Shown here in pieces: positions 15,930-48,317 of a stretch of 64,000 nucleotides of DNA. The stretch comes from Acanthochromis polyacanthus (lineage: Eukaryota; Chordata; Actinopteri; Pomacentridae). The translations under genes were made by a program, and so were the position numbers. Each line of letters opens with the position of its first letter. Positions within the stretch are counted from its first letter, which is position 1. Where the stretch lies: positions 19,378,984 to 19,442,983 of the forward strand of contig NC_067127.1 in the NCBI RefSeq assembly GCF_021347895.1. Direction: 5' to 3'. The notes below the pieces were generated by a model that saw nothing but the letters and a program-made list of their open reading frames with translations, did not search any database and was not told the origin of the DNA.

Positions 15930-16887
15930 ATTCTGTGGTCATTAAAACCACCTGCCTAATATTGTGAAGCTAAAGCATCTCTGATCCATCGAGACATGAA
16001 CTGCACAGACCTCTGAAGGTGTCCAAGACTTTAGCAGCAGATCCTTTAAGTCCTGGAAGTTAGTGACAGGGAGTCTTATCCTGCTGATAGAGGTCACTGC
16101 CTTGAGGAGATATTACTGCTTTGAAAGGATATATGGAGTGTGTAACAGTGTTTAAGAAGGCCGCAAGTCTCAAAGTAACGTCCACGTGATTGAATGACCC
16201 AAGTTTTCCAGCAGAACTTTGCCTGGCCCATCACCCTGTCTCTGCCAGCATGACCTTTTTCTGAAGTGCATCCCAATCCATCTCTTCTCCCAGTAAATGA
16301 TGCACAGCCGTCCAGGTGATGTAAAAAAAAAAAGTGATTCATTGGACCTGGCCACCTTTCCGTATTGCTCCACGTCTAGTTCTGCGCTCATGTCTTCCTC
16401 GTAGGTTGACAGTGGACAGAGATTAGCTTGAGCAGCCGACTGGTCAGCAGCTACACAGTGAGCTGTGATGAACTGTGTGTTCTGACACCTTTCTATCAGT
16501 ACCATTAAGGTTTACAGTGATTTCTTCTTAGGGATCAGATCACCTGAGTCAGCCTTCATTCCCCTCACATCAGTGAACCTTGGATATCCATGACCCTGCC
16601 GCTGGTTCACTGGTCGTCCTTCGTTCGATCATTTAGAAGCTACAAACCTCTGTGTGCCGAGAACTCTCCACTAGTCGTCTAGCTGTCAATATTTGGCCAC
16701 TGATGAAGTCGTTTAGATTCTTCAGCTTGCACATGTATCCTGTTTCCAACACATTACCTTCAGCAACTGACTGCTTACTTGCTGCCTAAAGTATCCCACC
16801 TCGTGACGGGTGCCATTACGACAACATAATCAATGTTATTAATGCCTCCAGTCAGAGGTTTTAATGTTGTGGGTAATGGGTGTATAT
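15930..16887 (-). mobile_element. Decayed Tc1-like transposon
   Basis: It starts GTGGTCATTAAAACCACC and ends with GGTTTTAATGTTGTGGGTAA, the inverted ends of a common fish Tc1-like family. Minus-strand frames (16094-16342 and 16170-16505) carry broken transposase segments such as FFFLHHLDG and KFCWKTW, split between two frames. Frameshifts and substitutions make it inactive. Confidence 0.75.
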
Positions 16888-18451
16888 TGTACTCCAGGGA
16901 TGTGTAGTTGGATTACAGCTTCTGCTTGTGTCATTATTTATTAATCAGCCATCGGTTTAAAAACGGTTGCATAAAGCAAATGGAGGTTTCGGTTGTCTTG
17001 GAGTTATCATGTATGTTGAACAATGAGAGGCTTTTTGCAAAGTTCTCTCAGCAGGTTCAGTCCATCCATTACAGTGCAAAACAAACTACATGTGGTTGGA
17101 TTTTAAAATTTACAAAAGAAGGTCGACTGATGTTTTGAATTGTTCTGTTTTGATAACTAGTTCAGTGCTCGAAAAACACACTGATGTGAAAACAGAGAAA
17201 CTGCATCCCCATTTAGTATGTGTGGTCAGAAAAGGTGTCTGTTCTTTAAGGCACAAATATACAGCTAATTTGCCAGTGTTATTAAGTGTTTGTTTTCCTG
17301 AGATAATTATTTGACGCTGACAAGTGTTAATTGGAGAGCTGTTTTTCCACTTACAGTGCTGTTTTTTTCTCCTTTTTTTTCGCTCTGAAGTGGGTGTTTA
17401 AATGTGTCACAAGTGCGAGTGAACTCAGTGATGTTAGCTTATATAAACGATGCTATGAGGCTGATTGACGGCTGCAGCTTGTAGTTAATGTGAGGTTCTG
17501 TTGCGTTTGGGTGCTTTTAGGTCACACCTGTGCAGAGTGCATAACTGAATGCGGCATCACTTTTTAAACTGTGCTGATGAGAACAAAAAGCTGCTACATC
17601 AGGTTCTGATCCTTAAAGAGAACACAGAAGCATTGCTGCAGTATATCACACATTATGGGCTCATTACACTCAAAATAACACCACTGATTTGGCTCTAACT
17701 GTCCATAACACAAGCTTCTACCCAATTCTGCAGAGACATATAGACAGTGATTGTATAGTATCTGTCTGTCACTTCCTAGTTTTGTTTCTTTCCTGCATGT
17801 CAGAATGTCTAAGAAGACATCAGTGAAGCAAAAAAAAGGGGAATTCTTTGCAGAATTGTAGGGCAAAGATAGATCCATGACCTTTCACCAAATGGCGTAA
17901 ACGCAAACCTATAGACATAAGAAATTTTTGCTGTCACTTGAACCTGAAGAGTGGAAGAGAAAAGAATCCACAAAGGCATCTTGAAAATGTTTCACAGAAG
18001 CCACTTCAGTAAAAAGGACATATTTGTGTTTCAATTTAGTCTGAAGAATTTTTTGACATTGGGCGCACATTATGCTGTGTGGCAGAGAATTAATTACAGA
18101 GACATTTAGAAAAGATGTGATCTGTATTGGCAAGATGGCATTAGGATGTAATGACTGTGGCAAACAAATTAATTTGAAGAGGTTGTAAAAAAATTGGGCT
18201 GTTGCGGTTTAACAAAATAAATGTTTCAGGATGCAACTTTATATTTTCCTTATTGTCAACAAATGCAATCAAAAACGGCAACAAATTAGTGTCATCGCGG
18301 GTAAAAAGACAATATATCTTGAAATAAAGCAGAGAATACCTGAAATTAAAGTTGTATGATTACAAGAAAGAGCTCGGATATATTATGAGAGGAAATTATA
18401 GGAGTCAGTTGACTGGTTGAATATCAGATTAGATTTTTTTTCTGATTATTA

Positions 18452-18913
18452 CAGCGCCAAGGAATGCGGCGGAGTTACTGTATGTGATGATCTGTCTGTT
18501 AGCAACATTACTCAAAAATGGACAAACGGATTTGGATGAAATTTCAGGGAAGGTCAGAAATAATACAATGATCAATTGATTAGATTTTGGCAGTGATGTG
18601 GCTTATAGTCTGGAATCACAGATTTGTTAAAGATTTCTGTATCATTGCGAGATAGCATCACTGTAATTATGACAACAAGTAAACACTACGTCAGCTGACT
18701 GCTGATGATCACATGATTGCGATTCTACTACAAATTGACCACTGCTGACTATCAGGACTTATCTGTCAGAAATCATACAAGGAATAATTGATTAAATTGT
18801 GGGAATGTTTCTGAGTCCCGTTAATTCTCGCCACCTGCTACATATTTAGGTCATGCAATTTGGTATCCGTACATAATGTACACATAAAAAACATACCTGT
18901 GCTCAGCGCCAGG
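18452..18913 (+). repeat. Interspersed repeat family A, copy 2
   Basis: Same orientation as copy 1 and the longest copy in this direction. It runs from CGCCAAGGAATGCGGCGGAG through CTGCTGATGATCACATGATT to the CTACATATTTAGGTCA block and CCTGTGCTCAGCGCC. Confidence 0.75.
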
Positions 18914-19726
18914 TCATGTTGATTTTGTGTTGTTTTTTGAACTGATTCTAGATAATACAAATGAATTTTAGTATATACTGACCATAGCACCTTCTGACTG
19001 ATCGTCTTGTAAACTTTGACGAGAGATTTTAATTTTTACTGCATATTTTGGTAATTAGACTCCCTGATTATTTATAGTTATTGTCGGAAAATCACTTGAC
19101 CCCTAATGAATAAATAAAACTTTAAAATCACAAATTTAGAAGAACAAAAACTTGGATATTTTCTGAGATGCTAAAGTCAAAAGTTTTTATTTGTTTTGTC
19201 AAGGGCCTACATCATTTCACTTTGCGAGGTCGGATCATAGTGACTCATGGGTCGATTCATAACCCGTGGGTCGGGTGAGTTGACCTGCAGGTCGAGTGGG
19301 TTCAGGTCCAATAGCAAATAAGCTGCATTCTGACTAAGTTATAAATAACTTACAGTAACATTAGCAATAAGTTAGACTGTGGTTACGAGTTTACCATCCA
19401 CCTTCTCCTTCTTCTCTCATCCCTCCGGTGCCTCAATCACACAGGCACTGGAGTATTCAGGCCCTCATATTCCCTGACTGTCAATAATCTGCATCATCGA
19501 ACTATAACGTCACCTATATCTAGCACACATTTCTCTGAAACCAGAGCAGAATTCCTAAGTGAGAAGTAGCAACATGCAGCCACAAAAGAGCATAAGGATC
19601 ATAGGGACACATTGCCTGTAGTATTCCTATGATATTCCTTTAATAGTTCTTTGATCATTAGTAGTATCTGTGCTGGCGAAAACACACCCCAGACCAAGCC
19701 ACAGAGATGAGACTACAGATAGTTTT

Positions 19727-20048
19727 CAGCCACAGCATTAAAACTACCAGGAGGCTGGCTGTAAAACATTGATCAAATTGTTCCAATCTAATGTTCTCTT
19801 GAGAAACTTTGGATGCTGGCGTTCATGTGGACGCTACTTTGAAAAGCACACCGCCCCATGGAGCCAGCACGCTCTCAGCAGGCCAGTGGAATCTGATACT
19901 CCACAAAAATTGTTCAGAACTGGCTCAAGAAACACGATGAGAAGCCTCAGGCACTAACATGAACTGGAACACGCCCGATCCGTGGAGGCCCTACCCCAAA
20001 GAATTCACCATTATTATACGAGGCAGGTGGTTTTAATGTTGTGGCTGA
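19727..20048 (+). mobile_element. 322-bp deleted Tc1-like element
   Basis: The ends CAGCCACAGCATTAAAACTACC and GGTGGTTTTAATGTTGTGGCTG are 22-bp inverted repeats with two mismatches, related to the ends of the element at 15.93-16.89 kb. The interior is degenerate transposase-like sequence without an intact frame. Confidence 0.75.
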
Positions 20049-20724
20049 CCAGCAGACGTTTGCTGCAACCTGGGAGAGGAGCAGGTGTGTGTCGCTGTGC
20101 TCAGCTGCTACAATCCCAGGTCATGTCACTTAAAATGGCCCAGCTCCTAATGTTTTGTGAGGAGCATGTGAAAAGCCTGCCTGAATAAACTCAATCTGCT
20201 GCATATAATTTTAAGGTTTATTAACTCACTGTTTTATAACGCATGGACACTATAAAAAGACAGAGAGAAAGAATGTGACTGGATATAAGGAACTGTGGCA
20301 TTAAATGGTCACAGTTATGGTTAAGATGTCCTGCAATGACAGATTTTTTTTCTCGTAAATGTAGTACTTTATTATGTTATTAAATTATATTAATAACTCT
20401 TGGCTGTGGAAAACCTTTTTTGACCCACAAAGTATGCTGTCGTCATATTAAAACCAAAACCAATAATGCACAAGTCTGTCTTTCAGCATTTTTAGATTTC
20501 TCTGGCCTGTCTGTTGCTGTCAGAGTGAGCTCATTGATTCCTGCAGGAGACAGATATCTTTAAAAATCTCAACGTAGTTCCTATTTTTTAGGAGTTGCAT
20601 TTTTGTAAATCAGCAGGTCGAGGTTTTATAGATGAGTAAATAGTGCAGTTGTTCTGCAATAATGGAGATGGGGATTGAGTATTTTTCTGTGTTTGTTATT
20701 GACTCGGTACAGAAGATACAGATG

Positions 20725-21115
20725 GGTGACAAATTAAAAGAAAAACCAACATGAAGTGTCTTGCGTTTGGTCACCACGTACCACCAGAGCAGCTTTAATA
20801 ACCCTTGGCATTGATTCTACGAGTCTCTGAACTCTATTGAACGGATGGATGTCTTTCTCGGCTCTCATTTAGTGCTTTGATGATGGCGGTGCAGAGCGCT
20901 GTCTAACAGGTCAGGCTAAAATCTCTCATAGGTGTACAAGCGGGTTGTGATCTGATGACTGCACAGACCTTAGCCTACGATTCACATCATTTTTTATCAA
21001 ACCATTCAGTCACCTCTGCGGCCTGTGGATGGAGCATGGGTAAAGAGGCCACTCCCATCAGGATAGAAATGTTTCATGACAGGATAAAGGTCAGTCTTCC
21101 CTCTAAGGAAATGAA
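20725..21115. mobile_element. Decayed Tc1-like transposon fragment
   Basis: The stretch AAAAACCAACATGAAGTGTC, then GCTTTAATAACCCTTGGCAT and CTCCCATCAGGATAGAAATG, reads as a known type of fish Tc1-like element. No intact frame or clear right end is present. Confidence 0.6.
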
Positions 21116-21821
21116 AATCAAGCATTCAGGTTTTTCCTTTAATTTCTCACTGTATGCTGGTCAGTATTAGAGCTGGCAGACTACAGCTGGCATAGCAGGA
21201 CGTAGCGCATAATTAACAAATCAACAAGTTATTTCAACGAACAGACGGGCTTGGTAGCGTGTTTGCCAAGTGCAATTTTTCATGTTATATGTCCAGATTA
21301 GTAAAATGTATTACACCTACTCGTTGCACTTTGTAGTAGAATTTCATGTTCACTCAGGGGACATTCTGGCATACGTTTGCTGTACTCGTGTGAAGCCACG
21401 AGCTAATCAGCCTACCTCATCATTAGCAGGCAAAGTTATACGGACACCAGCAGCTTTTATGTACTGAGAGAGGCGGGGTGCCTGTGAGACCTACAGCTCA
21501 GCGAGTTGGACCACACTCCGCTTAAACCCTCATGCGTTTGGCTCAAAATAATTAGTTATTTTCGCCTTTTCGTGGGTTTTTGTTGATGGAGAGGATTTTA
21601 TAGACGTATTGGCACCTTGGCCTTTAACATACTGTGATACTGTGGCTAGTTTGCTCCCTGTTGCCAATCAGCCTGAGGGCCACCCAGAGCTCAGTCCTGA
21701 CGGAGAGCACAACAGCAGCATCAGCAACAGTATTAGTGTGACAGCTAGTAACAGCTGTTAAGGTGGAGAGGTGAGGCTGAGAAAAGCCAAATGAGGTCCT
21801 TTTACTAATGAGGCTTGGGAT

Positions 21822-21861
21822 CATCTCTCCCTCTCTCTCCCGCTCTCTCTCCCCCTCTCTC
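21822..21861. repeat. TC-rich microsatellite
   Basis: Imperfect CTCTCTCC run about 40 bp long. The matching minus-strand frame gives a spurious Glu/Arg repeat. Confidence 0.85.
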
Positions 21862-22332
21862 AGCTGCAGCAGTGTTATCGGTATGCACCTCGTTCTGCTT
21901 CCTCTGAGTTCCACAGCAGCTCCAAGGATTCTGCCTCAAACATAGCAATTCAGCTAAAACACTACTCAAATACCGCTGGTGTGCCAGCAGTCAATTTCTG
22001 CCTTTTTCCCTCGGAATGGAGCAGAATTCATGAATATCAAAACACATGATTCGAAACATACGGAGAGACTTTGGTTTTCCGACCGTCAAGCAGCGTCCAT
22101 GTGGCTGCTTATCCCTGCATTGTGTCTGCACTGTGTGTTACCACATGCCTAATTGCCTACTGTTTACTTACTGCTTAGTTTCTCATCACCTGCCGTTTAA
22201 GGCTCCCAATCAGCCGGTTGGAAATGAGCTGTCTTCATTGACGTTGATATGTTAATCAATATGGTGAACTATTCTTAAACAAGCACAGACGGAACTTTAC
22301 AGTTATTGTGAAGTCAGTCGATACAGAGTGAT

Positions 22333-22347
22333 CCCCCCCCCCCCCCC
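22333..22347. repeat. Poly-C tract (15 C)
   Basis: Fifteen consecutive cytosines followed by TTCTTTTTT; the second poly-C run in the window. Confidence 0.9.
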
Positions 22348-23117
22348 TTCTTTTTTCAAAATAAGCCGTGAACGCGAACACGACTGCAGCCCGCTAAACG
22401 GAGCTCAGCGATGACACCGAACATTTGGTGTGAGGGAAATGAATGGAAGTAGGCCACCGAACGCAGCAAAGCATCATAGCAGGCATTTGAATTTCAAGAT
22501 GCCGCAGTAAATCAAGTTAAGCAGGAGACAAAAACAAAAACATTGACTACAGCTTTTTCAAAAATGTGCAGCCTCTGCAGTTGATCCTGGGATTTTAGTT
22601 GACTGGAGCTGTTGTATATTGACTCCTGACACAGTGCTGAAAGCTGGGAGGAAAGTGATGTGCTTTTGCTCCTGATTAAAGCAAAATAATGAAATATTCA
22701 GCGGACCCCTTTCACAGACAGTTTTGAGACACCTGCACTTCTTTGCAATAGCTGAAGCAGATTTGTCTTTATTTTGAAATTGATATGGCTACTTCTGTCA
22801 GCTCTAGTAAATTCATCTTTCCAGACTGACATTATGTCCTATTTTCAAATCAATTTCCTCTTTTGTACAGTTTGCTGTGATTCATTTAAAAAAAGCAGAC
22901 ATCGATCTCGATTCTTTGCTCCGTAAGAGGAGCAAGAGCTTAGGAGCGTTAGATTCAGGTTGTTCTTTGGCCATTTTCCTCTTACTCAATCACTGCTGGG
23001 ACCGATTGATGCAGGGAAGTGTTACAGTATGAAGCGATATCGATTTCCTGTGAATGCTCCTCATCCTGATGATCCAATTCACTGATCCTACAGGCTTGCA
23101 TCACACTCAGCGGGATG

Positions 23118-23158
23118 TTCGGTTGACATGATGAAGCAGTGCTCTGAAGTCAACCGAA
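23118..23158. other. 10-bp inverted repeat upstream of vwc2 coding exon
   Basis: TTCGGTTGAC (23118-23127) pairs perfectly with GTCAACCGAA (23149-23158) across a 21-nt loop. It lies about 110 nt upstream of the inferred 3' splice site at 23266-23267. Confidence 0.8.
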
Positions 23159-23253
23159 TTTCCTGCGCTGTTCTAGAGGCTAAATGAGACAAACACCACA
23201 CCTGGGATCAAAAAAGTGACAAAATACCTGCTGAGCGCATAATGCCAGTTTAA

Positions 23254-42141
<18,888 letters not shown>

Positions 42142-42790
42142 AGACTGGCACAGTGAGGGGGGACTTTGGCACATTTCACCCAGCAAACTGGACATCAGGG
42201 TCGCACAGCAGCCCTCGAGCATTTCAACATTTATACTGTAGTCACTCCTGTATTACTGAAAAATGCTTTTATGAAAGTTTATAATCCACACACAGAATAT
42301 CTATTTATCTATGTATTAAATTATTTATGAATATATACAAAATATAGGGGTCATTAATGCTGAACTCGTGAAAAAATATTTTTTATAGCCTCTGTATTTT
42401 ATTAAGCAATGTATTGGACCAGAGGTCAATAAAACAACAGAATGTATAGAACACACACAGCTGTCTTTGGAGGTGAAAACCTCGACGTTTCGACACGTGG
42501 TGTCTTTTGACGAGCCCTGACACCCGTCCTTCTACCACCAAAGTGCAGACTAGACAATGTGCGATCCGTTTCAGAACAATGGATGAAGATTTGCTGTGTA
42601 AGATGATCAAGTGAAGAGTTAAAAACAACGGGGAGGGGGAGAAAACAAGCGCAAATTCAAGAGAACTTGACTGTTTCCTGATTTCTTTGATCTTTTTTGG
42701 ATGTTCAAATGTGCTTTGATTTGGAAGTGCTTTTTTGTATTTCTCTTGGTACCGTGTGTTCATGTTTCAAATAAATGCCAATCTGTGCTC
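42142..42790 (+). other. vwc2: vwc2 3' untranslated region
   Basis: AT-rich, non-coding. Two candidate AATAAA signals lie at 42428-42433 and 42770-42775, so short and long 3' UTRs are possible. ATTTA motifs near 42300-42335 resemble AU-rich instability elements. Confidence 0.6.
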
Positions 42791-42889
42791 TGTAGAAGTC
42801 CAAATGGTCCCTTTTTTAGCTGTAGGTCGTCATGTTGATGGTAATTCGTATTTACAGGCTTACAAATAAATAAAAATATCCACAATTGA

Positions 42890-43125
42890 CTTGATAGCTG
42901 AGTGGTTAGGGCGGATACCGTATGGGGACATGTGCCCTGAGCGGCAGATCACGGTTTGATTTCCGGCTGGCCAGAACATTCACTGCACATCACTGCTCTG
43001 CTTGGAATGCTTGCATCGACCAAGAGTCTGTCTTTGGAATAAATGATTTGGCATTTCATCCATCACAGGTAACCTTTGAGTGTGACAAACTTGAACAAAT
43101 CCACTCTTTAGGTGTGAACATTTTT
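42890..43125 (+). mobile_element. Possible tRNA-derived SINE, family B copy 1
   Basis: An A-box-like TAGCTGAGTGG (42894-42904) and B-box-like GGTTTGATTTCC (42953-42964), 49 nt apart, precede a body with GGCATTTCATCCATCACAGG that recurs near 51.57 kb. It does not fold as a real tRNA. Confidence 0.5.
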
Positions 43126-45246
43126 CTGTTTTGAAGTCCTGGGATGATATCAGTTAGTGTGAAAGCTCCAGGTAAATATTTAATAGGTTGTCAAGAGGGT
43201 ATTAAGATACTTAGTGATGCAGTTTCATTTCCAGTGGCATCACAAAATAAACATGAGAGGTTAGAAGTGAGCTCACAGAATCTACATAGTTAACTCCATT
43301 GAATAAAGGCCAGACTGGACAATATAGAAACTGAAAGGTCACCTGACTGGCTGCATATATTTCTTGCCTTCATTTTCAGTTGGAGGAGAGGGAGTAATGA
43401 ATGCAGTGCCATGGGGCCCATCGACCAGCACATCAAAATGATGATTAATAATTTAAGTGCAGGTTATGAACATTGAGAGGCAGGTGGTGATAAATGGATG
43501 CAGATGTTGTGTTTCTGCTTTCTCCTGTTATCTTTTGCATTAGCAGCGTGACACTCTCTGTGTCACCCTTCGCGGTGCCCTGGACACGTTGCAAAACTCT
43601 TTGATCAAGAGGTTGCCAGACAACGACGGAGCATCTCCAGCAGTGAGACGTGCCTGTCAGAGAGTCGGAAGGATCGAGGTAAATAAGCTTAAATGCATGT
43701 ACATGCTACGTGACAGGCTTCTCCCAGAGCAGCAGGGGAGCTGTGGCCCAGATCTATTAGGGTTTTGTGCCTGGTCTTAACTCCGCTGTTTCTATGACTG
43801 TAAGGATCCTCTCAAACCAAATTCATTCATTCAGGAAAGGGAGGACATGTGCTCGTGCATACAAGTGGGAAATGATGGTGGGATTTTTCTTTCCTCCACT
43901 TTAATCGTCACACAGACACACTTTTCTTCCATTTATAGGAATTCATGCTGCTATTTCATCTCCATATTCTTTCATCTTACAAGATAATGCTCCCTTAGGT
44001 CTAATTTCCCAAGCAGCTTACCTGCTGTGTGCTATCCAGTGAAGTAATGACTCTGACCACGGGTGCTCTCTGTTACCCCTCTCTGCTCTGCCCAGGTCAT
44101 TAACAATCACAATTGGCTTTACATCAGTTCATATTCCAGCAGTTATTCAAGATCGGATCTGTGTGTGATTGGAGAGAAGAAAGCTGTGATTAAGACTGGC
44201 TATAAAGTCAAACTCATCAGAAACGCGGCTGGGTCTTTTACTTTGAAATACAAGTCCCAGAGAAGCTACGCATCTAAACTCCTTCAAAGACAGGCCATTA
44301 ATTGGACACATCTGTTGGAGAAGCCCATAAGAGATTAGCCCGGTCTCCCCAATGCAGTAACTATGTAATTAGGCTTCTGCCCTGTTCTGGACAATGCGCA
44401 CTGCTGCAGAGAGATGAAATGTGTTCATATTACAGGAGGTGATGAAATTCATTATTCATTTGTAGCAATCGGCCAGCTTGTCGTTTGAAATTAAAGCGTC
44501 ATACGTTTAGAGAAGCCCAAAACTGTGGTCAACAAAAGAGCGCTGGTGTGCGGTTTTACAATATGACTCAGTAAAGCACACAAGTATAGGCATATAATCA
44601 AATGTCCCCCAGAGTTATTGGCTCTTTGTGAGGGTGAAATATGGTGTAACCTAAATGACAAATGACACATGCATTGAGCTGCAGCATGTTGGGCACCTTG
44701 CTGCTTTACCATTGTAAATGCTTGTAAAGAAAAAGGCCTCAGCTGAAAAACGTACATGGCATGAAGTAATTCAGAGGTTCTCTTAATGTTGAATGTTTTA
44801 AAAAAATTCCATTAACCCGTATATGCTTCTCATCCGTTTAATTGACTATTAGTTGTTTTTTTTTTACCTTATCATGTCCATATGATGTTTTTTTAAAATG
44901 CTGTCAGACACATTGTGAGTAAAATAGGCATTCACCAACATAGCTGAGTATTAAACCATGGATTCAGACTTCTAGGGTTTCATATGCAACAACTCTAAAA
45001 ACCAATTCTGCCAATTTGCAATTTGGACTTTGTGTATCGTTATTTCTTCTTCAGAATCTGTCTCTGGTTTGAATGTGTATGGCTGAATCTCTGTATGTTA
45101 CAACTTGCTATTGCGCAGAGTAGTTTTACAGTGTTGTAAGGGAGCTGGTGTGCTGGAGATGCAGCAAGCAACAAAGGGTTGGTGGAGAAAAGACATGGGA
45201 ACTTCATAGACCTGCACATTCTAAAGCTAGCGATGGTGGAGAGTTG

Positions 45247-45611
45247 CACTACCGTTCACAAGTTTGGGGTCATCCAGGCAATTCCATGTTTTCCATGAAA
45301 CTCATACTTTATTCATGTGCTAGCATAATTTCACAAGGGTTTTCTAATCATCAATTAGCCTTTCAACACCATTAGCTAACACAATGTAGCATTAGAACAC
45401 AGGAGTGATGGTTGCTGGAAATGTTCCTCTGTACCCCTATGTAGATATTCCATTAAAAATCAGCTGTTTCCAGCTCGAATAATCATTTACCACATTAACA
45501 ATTACTAGACTGTATTTCTGATTCATTTAATGTGATCTTCATTGAAGCAAAAAAGATTTTCATTCAAAAATAAAAACATTTCTAAATGACCCCTAACTTT
45601 TGACGGTCGCG
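45247..45611 (+). mobile_element. Tc1-type MITE family T, copy 2
   Basis: Begins ACTACCGTTCACAAGTTTGG and ends CCTAACTTTTGACGGTCG, with an interior nearly identical to the 32.1-kb copy in the same orientation. Confidence 0.85.
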
Positions 45612-46609
45612 GACATCTAATCCATTTCAAGGCATGACTGGATTATTTTCATTCAAGTAAAACAGAAATACAAATGTGTGGAATTGTGCATGAAATTCTA
45701 TACATTCTCTTTGACACAAAGGAATAAGCATTTGTTTCTTCAACACGTGGCATCTCTACAGCACAAGGGATGCCATGAAGCAAACAAGAACACGCCGTGT
45801 TGGAGATGATAGTGGGCAGATGGAGAGTGGGAACACAGACCAGAAATTACAAGTCTGTAAGGAGTCACACATATGTGACACACAGACTTAATGAGGTTGA
45901 CAATGCTGCTCGTGGAATGTGCTCCCACTCTTCCTGAAGGGATTGGCGAAGTTGGCCAACATTGTAGAGGAGGATCACAATGACATCTAACTGGAATGCC
46001 AACATTCAGGCTGCTAATATTCTCGTCTTGTCTTCTGTGGCATCATGTCTTCTGAATCAAGCTGCATTTCATTTTCAGTTGAGCTTTTATAGCCACTGGT
46101 CAGAGCGGCGTCTGTGTACTGGTTTCTATCTGATCGTTGTCCTTTAAAGTCACGTCTCATTAGGTTGTGGATTAACTTGGTGATAGAGAATCTGCTCTCA
46201 GTTGAACAGCTTGAATTTCTTTTATGCACAATTGGCTAAATGTAACCCTTTCCTCACCAGCAACAAAAGAATTGTGGCTTTTCACTCAGTCTCTGAGAAG
46301 ACCATTATCATGCTGCGTTTATGTTTTTGTGCAGTGTGTCTAATGATGATCCACGCAGATGTGTTTTTGGGGGTTTAATCAATCCCCCCAGAGGCACTTT
46401 AAAGTTTCCTCTGTTTCTCTAGCCATTTGTTGTTTGGACTGTTGCTCCTGCTGTTCAGAGGATGGCTCCCCTGACTTGACCTATGAATAAAAATATAATT
46501 TTATTTCAGTATTGCGGATGGCATTTTAACTAGCATGAATATACAGACCGTTAAAACTAGTGGAGTTATATATTACATTTTTAAGCATTTCTCTTTCACA
46601 CCCACACTC

Positions 46610-46735
46610 ACAACTGCCCTGCAAGGTGTTTGTTCTGCCATCAGAAGCAACTTGGAGTACAATTTATTTGCCCAAGGACACTTCATCATGTGGACAGGAA
46701 ATCAAACTGCCAAACTTATGAATAGAAGACAATCT
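46610..46735. repeat. Fragment of a fish-type interspersed repeat
   Basis: TTGCCCAAGGACACTTCATC followed by ATGTGGACAGGAAATCAAAC resembles a motif frequent in fish repeats (cf. GCCCAAGGACACTT...ATGTGGAC). The assignment is from memory only. Confidence 0.4.
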
Positions 46736-47370
46736 GTGACCATGTGAATTCCTGACAAAAGAAAAGGCCAGAACCTAAAATACATGTACAGTAGGTAAAG
46801 TTACAGCAACAGCCCATCAGATGAACGCTTGATATACTGGTGGCTTTCCTTTTTTTATTATGGTAATAGCTTAACTTATTTCTCTCAGTCAGACTAGCAA
46901 ACACATTTTCCATTTCCACACAAAAGTCAAATTTCACACTGAGCTGATTAAAAAATTGGGGCAAGCCTCCAATGGATAAAAAAATACAAGAACATCAACC
47001 AAGATGGGAATCAAATTACAGAAGGAGCAGCGAGTTCACCAAAAAATAGCAGGGTACCACAGTAATTAGCACAGGGGAGGTGAGAAATTACCCACGTGTG
47101 TTCAAACGCAGTTCTAACCACTGATTAACAGGTATGGGGCTTTGGTCTTGCTGAACAAATCTCTGGTGTCACACTGTGAGATGTTTTTCCCAAAAAAATC
47201 TATACAGAATGCTTCATCTGTTTAATGGCAGTATTTTGTTGTCATTTTCTGGCTGACATTACAAATCACACACAAAAAAGGTGAAGAAATTTCTTTATGT
47301 TAGCATGCTATACTTGACTTTGGAGGATTTTGAGGACCATCAGTGACAGTATAGGCACATATTTATGTTA

Positions 47371-47723
47371 TACACTACCGTCCAAAAGTTTGAAATGTCC
47401 TGATTTTCAAGAGAAAAGCTGCTTTTTTCGATCACATTAAATGAATCAGAAATACAGTCTAGACATTATTAATGTTGTAAATGAATATTCTAGCTGGAAA
47501 CAAATGATTTTTAATGGAATATCTACATAGGGGTACAGAGGAACATTTCCAGCAACCATCACTCCTGTGTTCTAATGCTACATTGTGTTAGCTACTGGTG
47601 CTGAAAGGCTAACTGATGATTAGAAAACCCTTGTGCAGTTATGTTAGCATATGAATAAAAGTGTGAGTTTTCATCGAAGACATAGAATTGCCTGTGTGAC
47701 CCTAAACTTTCAAACAGTAGTGT
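47371..47723 (-). mobile_element. Tc1-type MITE family T, copy 3 (inverted)
   Basis: Begins TACACTACCGTCCAAAAGTT and ends AACTTTCAAACAGTAGTGT. The interior is the reverse complement of the copies at 32.1 and 45.2 kb (for example AGAGGAACATTTCCAGCAAC). Confidence 0.85.
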
Positions 47724-48317
47724 CTTTATACTGTGTCAAGTGATCCATCAGATTTATCAAAAACAGGATTGGGGCATTAGCATGACATGCTATAGGGTAC
47801 ATAAATGTGATATCAGAAAGAAGATCCCTGTGTACATAAAAATGTTGCAATGACAAAATGCAACACAGTGATTATTATTAAGCTTTTCTCAGACATCCAT
47901 ATATCTGATAATTCAAGCTTGATAGAATCACTGTATGTTGAACCAGATTTAGAAAAGGGCAGAAACAATTAATAACTTAGTAAGTGATTACTGTCTCCAT
48001 TGCTGATGTGGTTTGGAATTTTTTGACACACTCCTCTTTTTTGGATGGCTGTGGTATTTTCTTAGACATTCATTGAGCACCATGTAATTACTTTGTTACA
48101 CACTCACTTAGAAGAATATATTCAAATTCTCGAAACGCTGGTTGACAAAGTCACACTAAGCAAGATTTTCAAAGTCTTCTGGAGTCCTTTGAACTGAAAA
48201 AGACACTTCACAGTAATTACATTACTTCTAAGTTGAGCAGCAGGCCTTTGCTCTGGTGTAGAATCAAAAACTAACGATTCACGATTTTCAAAGTACAGAA
48301 TACAACATTAGAAACTT

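Noticed and set aside
42383..42763. 126-codon minus-strand frame in the vwc2 3' UTR
   Set aside because: It lies inside an AT-rich UTR and has no domain or start context.
42890..42970. tRNA gene
   Set aside because: A- and B-box-like motifs are present, but the acceptor and anticodon stems do not pair; a SINE is more likely.
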